Positions 44,092 to 53,211 of a stretch of DNA of 64,000 bases are shown piece by piece. Position 1 is the stretch's first letter. Every line of letters starts with the position of its first letter. The notes beneath the pieces are model-generated. The model did not search any database. It saw only the letters and a program-made list of their open reading frames with translations, and was not told the origin of the DNA. Source of the stretch: JADJRG01 sp964474905 (lineage in GTDB: Bacteria > Myxococcota_A > Polyangia > Nannocystales > Nannocystaceae); NCBI GenBank assembly GCA_964474905.1, contig CAYYUP010000009.1, positions 57,991 through 121,990 of the forward strand, given 5' to 3'. The position numbers were made by a program, and so were the translations under genes.

Positions 44092-46218
44092 GTGAGCTTG
44101 GTCGTCTTCGAGCACGTCTGCCTGGGTTTCGGTGACAAAGTCATCGTCGAGGATCTTGGCCTGCGCCTTGGGGAGGGCGATCGAATCGGCCTCGTCGGGC
44201 CTAATGGTTCGGGCAAGAGTTCGTTGCTGCGAATGCTCGCGGGCGAACAGATTCCGGATAAGGGAGACCTGCGCTTTGCCCGGGGTGTGCGTGTCGGTTA
44301 TCTCGCCCAGGACATCGCACCGGTCTCTGGCATCGGACTTCTCGATTACGTGGTCTCTTCGGTGCCCGGTCGCTCCGAGCTCGACGCTTCGGTCAATGCT
44401 GCGGAGGCGGAGCTCTTAGACGCCCAAGAGGGTGCTGAAGCCCGGGGCGAAGAGGTCGACGAGGAGACCGTGATGGCCCTCGCGATCCGCCTAGCCGAGC
44501 TGCACGAAGAACTCCTGCACTTCGAGACCCACTACACGCCGCACGAGGCCCAGCGGATCCTCGCGGGACTCGGTTTTTGCTCTGACGACGGCACCCGTGA
44601 CCTCAGCGAATTTAGCGGCGGCTGGCGGATGCGTGCGGTGCTCGCGGCCTTGCTTTTCCAGCGCCCTGATCTGCTGCTCCTCGACGAGCCGACCAACCAT
44701 CTCGACATGCCCTCGGTTGCGTGGTTTTCGGCGTTTCTTCGCCGCTACCGTCGCGCCTTTATTTTGGTCTGTCACGACCGCGAATTTCTCAACGAACAGA
44801 TCACCAAGGTCGTCTCGTTTGAGCCCGAGGGTGTCCGTTTTTATACCGGTGATTACGAGTCGTACCGGCGACAGCGCAGCGAGGAGGCCACCGTTCTCGA
44901 GAACAAGGTGCGCAACCTCCAACGCGAGCGTGAGCAGGCGGAGCGTTTCATCGAACGCTTTCGGTCGAAGGCGAGCAAGGCCAAGGCGGTGCAGAGCCGG
45001 GTCAAGGCGCTCGAGCGCATGGGCAAGGTCGAGACCCTGGCGACCCGGCAGGTGATGCGCTTTCGCTTTCCTCCCTGTGAGCGCGCGGGCGACATCGTCG
45101 CGCAGATCCAGGGCCTCTCGAAGGCCTACGAAGACAACGTCGTGCTCGGCAGCGTGGACCTGACGATTCGGCGCGGCGAGAAGATCGGCATCATCGGTGT
45201 CAACGGGGCTGGCAAGACGACCCTGCTCAAGCTCATCGCCGGCGAACTTCCGGCGGATAGCGGCGACATTCGGCCGGGCAACAAGGTCAAGCTCGGCTAC
45301 TTCGCCCAGCACCACGCCGAGATGCTGAGCCGCGAACGCACGGTCTTTGAGGAGGTCGCGAGTGTCGATCCAGCGTCTGGCCAGACCCGGGTGCGTTCGC
45401 TGCTGGGTTCCTTTCTTTTCCAGGGCGATGACGTCGACAAATCGATCGGTGTGCTCTCGGGCGGCGAACGGGCTCGGGTCGCGCTCTCCAAGCTGCTTTT
45501 AAAGCCAGGTAACTTCCTTCTCCTCGATGAGCCGACCAACCACCTTGATCTAGAGTCCAGCGAGAGTTTGGCCGAGGCGCTCGCTAGTTTCGACGGCACC
45601 CTGCTCTTTGTCAGCCACAACCGGGCGTTTGTGCGGGCCCTGGCCACTCGGATCTGGGATGTTCACGATGGCCAAGTCGAGGTCTATCCGGGCACGCTGG
45701 ACGAGTACATGGATCACCATCGTCGCCTGCTCGAGGAGGTCTCCGAAGGCGCTCCGTCGCGAAAAAAAAAGGGCGAGCCGCGGCGGGCTCAGGGCACGAC
45801 CCGCGGCGACTCGAAGGCCCGGGGCAAGGGTCAGGGCAAGGGCCAGGGCCAGGGCAAAGGGCAGGGCGGAGCAGATGGAGGCACTGGGCGTTCCCCTGAG
45901 GCACAGGAGAGCCGCGGCAATGCCAAGGAGCGGCGGCGGCGTGAGGCGGAGGCGAGGCGAGCTCGAGACCGCCTTGTGGGGCCGCTCAAGAAGCGTGTTG
46001 CGAAAATGGAGTCCGTGATCGCGGAGCTCGAGGAGAGACAGCAGCAGTGCTCTGCGTTACTCGCGGATCCTGCGACCTACGAGGACGAAAAACGGCGCAG
46101 TGAGCTCATCGACACCTACCAGCGTGATGCCCAGGAGCTGGAGGAGCAGACAGGTGCTTGGGAGATCGCGATTGCGGAGCTCGAGGACTTGATGGCCGCT
46201 GCCGAGCTTTCTGGTTGA
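44092..46218 (+). CDS. ABC-F family ATPase (Uup/YheS-like)
   Basis: A 708-residue soluble protein with two ABC ATPase domains and no membrane part; ABC-F proteins act on ribosomes, in translation control or antibiotic protection. Domain 1: GPNGSGKSS, signature FSGGWRMR, LLLLDEPTNHLD. Domain 2: GVNGAGKTT, LSGGERAR, LLLDEPTNHLD. The interdomain P-site-tRNA-interaction region (about 250-330) is helical and rich in Arg/Lys/Glu. After domain 2 comes a Lys/Gly/Gln tract (45821-45870) and a C-terminal coiled coil (about 600-705). GTG start. The late Gln/Gly/Lys linker parallels that of the second ABC-F gene at 58342. Confidence 0.93.
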   Translation: MSLVVFEHVCLGFGDKVIVEDLGLRLGEGDRIGLVGPNGSGKSSLLRMLAGEQIPDKGDLRFARGVRVGYLAQDIAPVSGIGLLDYVVSSVPGRSELDASVNAAEAELLDAQEGAEARGEEVDEETVMALAIRLAELHEELLHFETHYTPHEAQRILAGLGFCSDDGTRDLSEFSGGWRMRAVLAALLFQRPDLLLLDEPTNHLDMPSVAWFSAFLRRYRRAFILVCHDREFLNEQITKVVSFEPEGVRFYTGDYESYRRQRSEEATVLENKVRNLQREREQAERFIERFRSKASKAKAVQSRVKALERMGKVETLATRQVMRFRFPPCERAGDIVAQIQGLSKAYEDNVVLGSVDLTIRRGEKIGIIGVNGAGKTTLLKLIAGELPADSGDIRPGNKVKLGYFAQHHAEMLSRERTVFEEVASVDPASGQTRVRSLLGSFLFQGDDVDKSIGVLSGGERARVALSKLLLKPGNFLLLDEPTNHLDLESSESLAEALASFDGTLLFVSHNRAFVRALATRIWDVHDGQVEVYPGTLDEYMDHHRRLLEEVSEGAPSRKKKGEPRRAQGTTRGDSKARGKGQGKGQGQGKGQGGADGGTGRSPEAQESRGNAKERRRREAEARRARDRLVGPLKKRVAKMESVIAELEERQQQCSALLADPATYEDEKRRSELIDTYQRDAQELEEQTGAWEIAIAELEDLMAAAELSG

Positions 46219-46243
46219 AAGCGCCCGGTTGACACGACACAGT
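46215..46243 (+). promoter_or_regulatory. Possible promoter of PDTQ-repeat lipoprotein
   Basis: TTGAAA (46215-46220) overlaps the ABC-F stop codon; after 17 bases CACAGT (46238-46243) follows. Transcription would start at about 46250, next to the ATG at 46251, the same leaderless layout as in the lipoprotein array. The -10 match is weaker. Confidence 0.4.
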
Positions 46244-46250
46244 GCCGACC

Positions 46251-46976
46251 ATGTTCAGGGGAAATTGTCGTCGGGCTGGGCGCATGGCCGCCATTTTGCC
46301 AAGGGCTCGTCATCTCGTCGGTGGTCTCTCGCTCGGAGGGCTCGGGGGGCTCGCACTCGCGTTTGTCTGCGCCTGTGGTGGCAATTACTCCGCAAACGAG
46401 CCGGCCGACGACATCAACGACGCCTGCTGCAAGGTCGCGAACGATGACATGACCAAGTTCGCTGGTTGTCGACCGACGGGGCGCTGCGCAAAGGACGAGC
46501 CCATCTGGATGCGGGGCTATATCAAGTGCACCGCGGTCGAAGAGGAGCGCTGCGCGGGCGGTCGTTGCTGCGAGTACCGACCGATGTACGGGTCGCCAGA
46601 TTCGGTGCTGCATTGGGACGACAGCAGCGGCGAGGAGCAGGACTCTGAGGGCACAAAGCCCGATACGCAGCCCGATACGCAGCCCGATACGCAGCCCGAT
46701 NNNNNNNNNNNNNNNNNNNNNNNNNNNNNNNNNNNNNNNNNNNNNNNNNNNNNNNNNNNNNNNNNNNNNNNNNNNNNNNNNNNNNNNNNNNNNNNNNNNN
46801 AGCCCGATACGCAGCCCGATACGCAGCCCGATACGCAGCCCGATGAGCCGCAGATTGCACCGGAGGTCTCTCCTGCACCCGCGGAGGTCTCAGCTTTGCC
46901 GAGCGAAGCTTTGCCGAGCGAAGCGATGCCGAGCGAAGCTTTGCCGAGCAAAGCGGCGCCCTCCAAGAAGCCCTAG
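46251..46976 (+). CDS. Lipoprotein with PDTQ tandem repeat
   Basis: A predicted lipoprotein interrupted by an assembly gap. The signal peptide ends in FVCAC; a Cys-rich domain (about 45-110, CCKVANDD, CRPTGRC, CAGGRCCEYRP) follows, then a PDTQ tetrapeptide repeat with the gap inside it, then a Pro/Ala region with LPSEA/MPSEA units ending PSKKP. Frame is the same on both sides of the gap. The Pro-rich repeat likely forms an extended spacer that holds the Cys-rich domain away from, or spans, the cell wall. Its true length is unknown. Confidence 0.75.
   Translation: MFRGNCRRAGRMAAILPRARHLVGGLSLGGLGGLALAFVCACGGNYSANEPADDINDACCKVANDDMTKFAGCRPTGRCAKDEPIWMRGYIKCTAVEEERCAGGRCCEYRPMYGSPDSVLHWDDSSGEEQDSEGTKPDTQPDTQPDTQPDXXXXXXXXXXXXXXXXXXXXXXXXXXXXXXXXXXPDTQPDTQPDTQPDEPQIAPEVSPAPAEVSALPSEALPSEAMPSEALPSKAAPSKKP
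46660..46845 (+). repeat. 12-bp tandem repeat (PDTQ codons) containing a gap
   Basis: Exact copies of the unit CAGCCCGATACG (and its rotations) run up to the N stretch and resume after it. A 100-base gap fits the phase of the repeat (8 units plus 4 bases), but 100 is also a default placeholder. The repeat itself probably broke the assembly. Confidence 0.9.
46701..46800. other. Assembly gap (100 N)
   Basis: Exactly 100 undetermined bases inside the 12-bp tandem repeat. The number of repeat units is unresolved. Confidence 0.95.
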
Positions 46977-47009
46977 TTCGCTGCGCAGCTGCACTCGGGA
47001 GCAGTCGAT

Positions 47010-47480
47010 CTACGAGGTGCTGAGCGGCGCATGCTCGAGGTAAAGCAGGATTCGCGTCGGTCTGGAGCCGAGCTCTGCGAGTGTCTTCTCGGCGGCGAAC
47101 TCCTCGGCGATCGCATTGCGCACACACTCAGCGCCCGTCGACGCCGGCTGCAGGGCTACTTCGGTGGGGACCTTGCCCCGGAGCGTGAACTCGATCGTCA
47201 GGGCGCCGGGCTTGGCGAAGGCAGGATCGTCCTTGCAACGCTCACCTAGGCGGTAGACCACGTTGGGCATCGAGGGCATCAGCGCCTCTGCTGCTGCGGC
47301 GGGATCGCTGCCGAAGTTGTTTTGGGTGAAGAGGGTCAGCCCGGGAGGCACGTTCCACTGGTGGGTGAGCTCGATCGCGGGTTTTGGGGTCGTCTGCTCG
47401 GTACCTTGGCACCCGCAAAGGGGGAGCAAAAAGGCGAGCAGGCAGGTGAACAGAGGCATTGAGGGGGCGTTGGAGCGCAT
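47010..47480 (-). CDS. Lipoprotein, possible AgmX/PglI-like C-terminal domain
   Basis: A 156-residue predicted lipoprotein with lipobox PLCGC (about Cys 24). The C-terminal half contains IEFTLRGKVPTEVALQPAS and a later conserved-looking CVRNAIAEEF, a layout similar to the AgmX/PglI or TonB-like C-terminal modules of myxobacterial envelope proteins. That resemblance is weak. A shorter start at the ATG 47459 is possible; neither start has a strong ribosome site. Confidence 0.65.
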   Translation of the reverse strand: MRSNAPSMPLFTCLLAFLLPLCGCQGTEQTTPKPAIELTHQWNVPPGLTLFTQNNFGSDPAAAAEALMPSMPNVVYRLGERCKDDPAFAKPGALTIEFTLRGKVPTEVALQPASTGAECVRNAIAEEFAAEKTLAELGSRPTRILLYLEHAPLSTS

Positions 47481-47602
47481 GGTCGACCGATCGCGGCAGC
47501 CTGAATTAGCTCACCCCAGAGTGACCTTGTGGGGTCAAACCGGGGTGAGTACCGCGACAACGCCGAAGCGAGCGCGGAGGGTCCATCGTGTGGACGTGTG
47601 GA

Positions 47603-47806
47603 CTACGGCTTGCCCTTGACCTCGACGCAGGTCATCGAGCCGGAGGCGGGGGCACACTCGTAGATCTTACGGAGAGCGCCGAAGAGGAAGGCGTCGTTGC
47701 GAGCGATGTAGAGCTTGCCCTCGTGCGAGGTGATGGCTCCGTAGGTGCAGCCGACGGAGGAGACGGCGACAACAGCGATGAACATTCCGGTGAGTAGACG
47801 GCGCAT
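47603..47806 (-). CDS. Small lipoprotein, 67 residues
   Basis: A signal peptide (MRRLLTGMFIAVVAVSSVGC) with lipobox SVGC and a mature part of 47 residues with two further cysteines (YECAPASGSMTCVEVK). AGGAG stands eight bases before the ATG. The 280-base region upstream is AT-rich for this genome and holds no gene. Similar small lipoproteins are common in myxobacteria; function unknown. Confidence 0.75.
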   Translation of the reverse strand: MRRLLTGMFIAVVAVSSVGCTYGAITSHEGKLYIARNDAFLFGALRKIYECAPASGSMTCVEVKGKP

Positions 47807-48086
47807 GGATAGCTCCTGGAGATTCTTTGGTGATGTGTAGCCGAGAGCTGAATTGCTCTTCGGGAACGGCGGGACAATGCCGATGTTTGTTCCCCGCTGT
47901 CAAGCTGTTCTGGCGACACGCGGAGTCCGAAATTGATGGTTCTGTGAAATAGAAACCAAAAATGGATGCGAAGTAAGACTGAACGCGGGGGTTAAGAACT
48001 GCTTGGTCGTTTTGTGACCCTTGAGACAGGAGCAGTCTTACTGCAGCGGTGTGAGTGATCACGGCCTTGGCCTGTGACAGCTCGTC

Positions 48087-49637
48087 TCACTTCAAGCGCG
48101 CGAGCTGAGTGGTCGCGTCACGGGCATAGCGGCCCTTTGGAGCGAGATTTAGGTAGGTCTCGTAGGCGTTGATGGCCTCGACGTCGTTCTTGTCGTTTTG
48201 GTGGAGCACGCCAAGGGTCAGCCAGCAATCCGCCTGCGAGGCCGCGAGTTCGACGCACTTGGACGCCGCGACCATCGACGCTTTGAGATCACCGCGCTCG
48301 AGATGGAGCTGGGCCTGGAGCATCAGGAGATCGGGATGGTTTGGCTGTTTTGGGGCGAGTTCATCGAGGATCGACTTGAGAGCCTTGAGCCGGTGCTTGT
48401 CGTAGGCGGTGCGTGCCTCGGCGATCTTGGCGTCGAACTCAGGATCTGCGACCGGGGGGGGCGGGGTCGCCTTGGCGGCGGCCACTTCGGCGGCGGCTTT
48501 TTTTGTGGCGACCTCCTTTGCGGCGGCCTCCTCGGCCTTGGCGAGAGCGTTGTCGGCGGCTTCTTGTGCCGCAGGGATCGCGCTGCTCTCTGTGGCGCCA
48601 TCGCCGAAGCCGCGAAGAGCTAGGAGCACGACGATGATGATGAGAGCGAGGCCGCCGATCGCGGGGCCGGTGGGGATCGAACGCGAAGGCGAGAGCGGAG
48701 CGAAGGGATCGCCGTCGATCATCGAGTCGCTCGAGGGATCGTCGACGAAGGAATCGCCACCGCCGAAGAAAGACTTCTCAAATGCCGTCGCCGCGCTGGC
48801 CTCGGCGGGAGAGCTGCGTCGGCTGGCAGAGCTGGAAGAGCCGGACGATCGGCTGGGTGAGCTGGAGCTGGAGTCGCGGACGGGCGAGTCGCCAACGCCT
48901 GAAGAAGAAGGATGCAGCGGTGCGAGAGCAGGCGGAAAGGTCACGTGGCCTCGCGTTGGGCGACGTTCTTGGTCGTCCTCATCTGCACGCGGCGTTGTCA
49001 GGAGCGCCTGGAGCGAGGCCTGCACGGATCGTTGATCACGCGGTGGGGCTCTGCGGGGGTCCTGCAGAGAGTCGTGGGGGCGGCGAGTACCTCCCTGGTA
49101 ATCGCCGGAGGCGTGCACGTGGCGAGGCTCGGGCCGGTTAGATGCGGGTGCGTAGCCGGGCTCGTCGCGGGGATGTGTGTAGTGGGGTTCGTCGCGTGCA
49201 GTAGCACGGGGGTGCGGGCTGCGGGCCGGGGGCCGTGCGACAGGGGACGCGTCGTAGTTGGGATAGGGCTCGCCGGAGGACGAGGGCGGACGGGCGATCG
49301 GTCGCCCACCCTCGTCGATCGGGCTCGGGGGATCGCGGAGCTGAGCGGCTTCAGTCTCGTGCATGTGCGGCGCACCGAGCGAGCCTTCGCGGAGCGTGTC
49401 CTCTGGGGGATGCTCGGCCACGGGTGGCGGCTTTTCGGCGCGCAGAGAGGCCTCGTGAGCTGCCAGATCGGCGGCCGAGATCTGGCCGTAGGGAATCGTA
49501 TCGTGGAGCGGATCGCGGAGCGGCAAACCGCTGATCGACCACGGCGGTCGCTTGCTCGGGTCGAGCCACTCCCTGCAATAGCGACACTTCGCAGCCACGT
49601 CTTGGATCGACTCAGCGCAGTAGGGGCAGGCCTTCAC
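48087..49637 (-). CDS. Zinc-ribbon, single-pass membrane protein with C-terminal TPR
   Basis: A 516-residue protein. The N-terminus is a zinc ribbon (CPYC ... CRYCREWLD, about 4-24). A very long disordered, Pro/Arg/Ser/His-rich linker (about 30-310) follows, then one membrane segment (about 355-375, GGLALIIIVVLLAL), an Ala/Lys/Glu helical stretch (about 385-425) and TPR-like helices (about 430-510, LMLQAQLHLERGDLKASMVAASKCVEL). The GTG at 49637 gives the usual short lead before the zinc ribbon; the frame is open far upstream without coding character. Possibly a sensor or scaffold linking cytoplasm and periplasm. Confidence 0.8.
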   Translation of the reverse strand: MKACPYCAESIQDVAAKCRYCREWLDPSKRPPWSISGLPLRDPLHDTIPYGQISAADLAAHEASLRAEKPPPVAEHPPEDTLREGSLGAPHMHETEAAQLRDPPSPIDEGGRPIARPPSSSGEPYPNYDASPVARPPARSPHPRATARDEPHYTHPRDEPGYAPASNRPEPRHVHASGDYQGGTRRPHDSLQDPRRAPPRDQRSVQASLQALLTTPRADEDDQERRPTRGHVTFPPALAPLHPSSSGVGDSPVRDSSSSSPSRSSGSSSSASRRSSPAEASAATAFEKSFFGGGDSFVDDPSSDSMIDGDPFAPLSPSRSIPTGPAIGGLALIIIVVLLALRGFGDGATESSAIPAAQEAADNALAKAEEAAAKEVATKKAAAEVAAAKATPPPPVADPEFDAKIAEARTAYDKHRLKALKSILDELAPKQPNHPDLLMLQAQLHLERGDLKASMVAASKCVELAASQADCWLTLGVLHQNDKNDVEAINAYETYLNLAPKGRYARDATTQLARLK

Positions 49638-49802
49638 GCGGCAAACATTAGCACAGCGTACATGCGCCGCTGCCGGGCGTAGCGGCGCTCGAAGGGGTAT
49701 TGGGGTGCGGTCGAGGCCGCGCCTGGGTAGGTCGTGAGCCGTGCACTCGGCGGCCCCTCGCGCCTGGCAGTGTCGCCAACTCATAAGGTATAGCTCGCGC
49801 CA

Positions 49803-50936
49803 ATGGACGGCCGTAACGACGCGATCGAACTGCGCGCGGGGCATCGACTTGCCGGCTATCTCGGGGCTCCGCCGGCGTGTCTTCGCCTCGCAGATCTGCC
49901 GACCCCGGTCGAGCGTGCGGCCTGGCTTGGCCGCGGAGATGTCGAGGTTTGGGTCAAGCGCGACGACATGAGCTCCACTGTCTACGGCGGCGGCAAGGTG
50001 CGAAAGCTCGAGTGGTTGCTCGCCAATCCGCCCTTTGACGGCGACCAGCCGATCCTGAGTATCGGCGGCATCGGCTCTCACCATCTGGTCGCGCTCGCGC
50101 TTTTTCTTCGCCAGCTCGACCGGCGTCTCCACGCCTTGACCTTTGATCAGGTGGTCACGCCCCATGTCGAAGCGAACCTTGCGACCCTGATCTCGCAGGG
50201 CGCCGAGCTTTGGGACGTGCAAACCCGGGTCGCCTTGCCGGTCGCGTGGATGGCCTACCACCTGTGGAGGCGGCCGAAAGAGCGGGGCATCTCGATGGCA
50301 CCCGGTGCCTCCAACGGCCTCGGGGGCCTCGGTTTTGTCGCCGCGGGTGTCGAAGTGGCCGCCCAGATCGACCGCGGAGAGCTGCCGAAACCGGCGACGG
50401 TCTACATCACCGGCGGCTCTGCGGGATCCTCTGCCGGCCTCGCACTGGGCCTCGCGCTAGCCGGGGTCGGTTGCCACATTCGGATCGTCTCGGCTGTCGA
50501 GCGTTGGTCGTTTAATCGCCTCCTCTTTCGGCGGATGCTCGCTCAAGTGGCGGCGACCCTCGCGATCCACGGCCTGGATCCGGCACGGCTGCGCGGGGGT
50601 GTTCGAGGTCTGCTGGCCGACGCCGGTGTCACCTGGTCGATCGACCATGCTCATGTCGGCGGTGGCTATGCGGTGCCGACGGCCGAAGGCCGGGCTGCGA
50701 TCGCGCATGCAGCGGACCACGGGCTCCATCTCGAGACCACCTACACCGGCAAGTGTTTCGCCGGGCTCCAAGCGGATCTTAAACGGGGCGGGGTCGTGGG
50801 GCCGGTACTCCTGTGGAATACGCACGGGTCGAACGACCTCCGGCGTTGCATCAACCTGGGTTGGCGGGCGCGTTTGCCCGCGGGGCTCAACCGTCGACTG
50901 GAAGCGCTCCGCGAGGACCCCAGGCTGCGGGCGTGA
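49803..50936 (+). CDS. D-cysteine desulfhydrase / ACC deaminase-family PLP enzyme
   Basis: A 377-residue fold-type II PLP enzyme. KRDDMSSTVYGGGKVRKLEW contains the cofactor lysine (GGGK-x-RKLE), SIGGIGSHH binds the substrate carboxylate, and ITGGSAGSSAGLALG is the phosphate-binding loop. Members split D-cysteine to pyruvate, H2S and ammonia, or deaminate 1-aminocyclopropane-1-carboxylate; the sequence alone does not separate the two. It is somewhat longer than usual. A TATAGC at 49789-49794 lies 8 bases before the ATG and could be a -10 element. Confidence 0.85.
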   Translation: MDGRNDAIELRAGHRLAGYLGAPPACLRLADLPTPVERAAWLGRGDVEVWVKRDDMSSTVYGGGKVRKLEWLLANPPFDGDQPILSIGGIGSHHLVALALFLRQLDRRLHALTFDQVVTPHVEANLATLISQGAELWDVQTRVALPVAWMAYHLWRRPKERGISMAPGASNGLGGLGFVAAGVEVAAQIDRGELPKPATVYITGGSAGSSAGLALGLALAGVGCHIRIVSAVERWSFNRLLFRRMLAQVAATLAIHGLDPARLRGGVRGLLADAGVTWSIDHAHVGGGYAVPTAEGRAAIAHAADHGLHLETTYTGKCFAGLQADLKRGGVVGPVLLWNTHGSNDLRRCINLGWRARLPAGLNRRLEALREDPRLRA

Positions 50937-50990
50937 GTTGACCCCGGCCCCCCTTGCACCGCTCGCAAAGCTGAGTAAGGTCCGCCGACC

Positions 50991-53174
50991 ATGTTTAAGC
51001 TGAGCCTGGACCCACCGGAGGCGTCGCCGCGGCTCGCCGTGATTACGATCGATCGCGAGGGCGAGAAGGTCAATTCGATCGCCCCAGAGCTCTTCCCTGA
51101 GATCGAAACGATCCTTGCGGAGGTCGAGGCGACCCCTGGGATCGCGGCGATCATCCTGATCTCGGGGAAGCGGGACTCGTTTGTCGCGGGCGCGGACATC
51201 GAGGTCTTTGCCCGGGCCGAAAAACGCGAGGAGATCGAAACTTTCTCCCGCGATGGTCATCGAATCCTCAGCAAGATGGCCGCCTCACCGATCCCGATCG
51301 TCGCGGCTATCCACGGCGCCTGTCTGGGCGCGGGTCTTGAGCTCACGCTGTCCTGCACCTACCGGATCTGCACCGACTCCCCAAAGACGATTCTCGGCCT
51401 ACCAGAGGTCATGTTGGGGCTCTTCCCGGCGGGCGGAGGTACCAGTCGATTGCCGCGCATGATCGGCCTTCGCGAGACCCTCGACATCATCCTTACGGGT
51501 CGTAACGTGCGGCCGCGTCGGGCGAAAAAACTGGGTTTGGTCGACGAGGTCGTGCCGGTTGAGGCGCTGATGGGGCGGGCGCGAGCGGCCGCAAAGGCGC
51601 TCAGCCGTGGCGACTTAAAGCCCGAGCATGAGCCCAAGCAGGACGCCACCAGGTTGATGCTCGAGGGCAATCCGCTCGGTCGCAGGGTGGTGCTCAGGCA
51701 GGCGCGTAAGACCGTCGAGCGCAAGACCAAGGGGCTCTATCCGGCGCCACTGGTGGCGATCGATCTCATCGGTCGCGGGCTAGAGCTGCCCCTAGAGGAG
51801 GCGCTCGCGTTGGAGCCTTCGGCGTTCGCAGAACTCGCTGTCGGCGAGGTCTCACGCTCGCTGGTGTCGCTCTTTCGCCGCTCCAACGCGCTCAAGCGCC
51901 AGGAGATCAAGGGCGCCGACGGTGCGGTGCTCGAGGGCGCCAAGACGGCTCGTCTCGGCCTCGTCGGCGGTGGTTTTATGGGTGCTGATATCGCGGTCGT
52001 CGCCGCCGAAAAGGGCATCGAAACCCGAATCCGCGACATCGCCGGCGAGCCGCTCGGGCGCGCGCTTGGCCACGTCGATGCCTACTTTAAGCGGCGCTCG
52101 CGGAGCATCGGTGCGGCCAACGTTTTTAAGGCGAAGGCGCGGGTCTCCGGTGGGCTCAGCCTTCGCGGCTACGAGACGATGGACCTGATCATCGAAGCGG
52201 TGCCCGAGAACCTCGCCCTCAAGAAAAAAGTCTTCGCCGAGCTCGAGTCGTTGGTACCGGAGAGCACGATCCTGGCCTCCAATACCTCGGCCCTGCCGCT
52301 GACGCAGATCGGCGCCGATCTCGAGCACAGGGGCCGCTTTGTCGGTCTGCACTTCTTCTCGCCGGTGCCCAAGATGCCGCTGCTCGAGATCATCAAGACC
52401 GAGTGGACTTCGGCCGAGACGCTGGCGGCGAGCCTCCGCTTCGCCACCCAGATCGGCAAAACGCCGATCATCGTCAAAGACGGCCCGGGTTTCTACACCA
52501 CCCGGGTTCTCGGCTTTTATCTGATGGCTGCCCTCGAGATGGTGCAGGCCGGTCATACGATCGAAGAGATCGACAGTGGTGCCCGCAAGGTGGGCTGGCC
52601 TGTCGGTCCAATTACCCTGCTCGACGAGGTCGGGATCGATGTCGGCGCCAAAGTGGCAAAAACCCTAAGCGCCGCCTTCCCTGGGCGGATCTCGGTGCCG
52701 GATACCGTCGACGTTTTCCTCGCCGAGGAGCGGCTGGGCCGCAAGAGCGGCCGCGGTTTTTACGTGTACCCAGAGGCCTCGGGCGGCAAGGGCAAGCGGA
52801 GCAAGAAAAAGGGCAAGAAAGAGGTCGACCCCGGGGTCTACGACTTCTTCAAGGGGCGGGCATCGATCAGCGGCGCGCGGCCGCATGCCGAAGAACTCGG
52901 CGAGCGTCTCACCTTGATCTGCGCGATGGAGGCGGTTCGCTGTCTCGAGGAGGGCATCCTCGCGGACCCGGACGATGGTGATATCGGCGCGGTCTTTGGC
53001 TTCGGCTACCCGCCGATGCGCGGCGGGCCCTTCCGTCACATCGATACGATCGGCGCGGCGGCGATCCACGACCGGGTGCTGGCTCTCCAGGGCGAGCACG
53101 GCGAGGCCTATGCCGCGCCGGAGCTGCTCGTCGAGCTGGCCAAGGATCGTCTGACCTTCGCCTCTCTCAAGTAA
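50991..53174 (+). CDS. fadJ: Fatty-acid oxidation complex alpha subunit (FadJ/FadB type)
   Basis: A 727-residue bifunctional enzyme of beta-oxidation. N-terminal enoyl-CoA hydratase domain (about 1-190): SFVAGADIEVF, GACLGAGLELTLSC, PEVMLGLFPAGGGTSRLPR. Then a 3-hydroxyacyl-CoA dehydrogenase domain (about 315-610): LGLVGGGFMGADIAVV, VPENLALKKKVFAEL, ASNTSALPLTQI, GLHFFSPVPKMPLLEII, VKDGPGFYTTRVLG. A Lys/Gly-rich insert (KGKRSKKKGKKEVD, near 600) lies in the C-terminal part and is not usual. It is followed 37 bases later by the thiolase gene. Confidence 0.95.
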   Translation: MFKLSLDPPEASPRLAVITIDREGEKVNSIAPELFPEIETILAEVEATPGIAAIILISGKRDSFVAGADIEVFARAEKREEIETFSRDGHRILSKMAASPIPIVAAIHGACLGAGLELTLSCTYRICTDSPKTILGLPEVMLGLFPAGGGTSRLPRMIGLRETLDIILTGRNVRPRRAKKLGLVDEVVPVEALMGRARAAAKALSRGDLKPEHEPKQDATRLMLEGNPLGRRVVLRQARKTVERKTKGLYPAPLVAIDLIGRGLELPLEEALALEPSAFAELAVGEVSRSLVSLFRRSNALKRQEIKGADGAVLEGAKTARLGLVGGGFMGADIAVVAAEKGIETRIRDIAGEPLGRALGHVDAYFKRRSRSIGAANVFKAKARVSGGLSLRGYETMDLIIEAVPENLALKKKVFAELESLVPESTILASNTSALPLTQIGADLEHRGRFVGLHFFSPVPKMPLLEIIKTEWTSAETLAASLRFATQIGKTPIIVKDGPGFYTTRVLGFYLMAALEMVQAGHTIEEIDSGARKVGWPVGPITLLDEVGIDVGAKVAKTLSAAFPGRISVPDTVDVFLAEERLGRKSGRGFYVYPEASGGKGKRSKKKGKKEVDPGVYDFFKGRASISGARPHAEELGERLTLICAMEAVRCLEEGILADPDDGDIGAVFGFGYPPMRGGPFRHIDTIGAAAIHDRVLALQGEHGEAYAAPELLVELAKDRLTFASLK

Positions 53175-53211
53175 AAAAAATCAAAAGCAAGCAGCAGGAA
53201 CGAGACTAGCC

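Noticed and set aside
49638..50261. 208-codon upstream extension of the zinc-ribbon/TPR gene
   Set aside because: It overlaps the PLP enzyme gene on the other strand, and the zinc ribbon normally begins within a few residues of the start.
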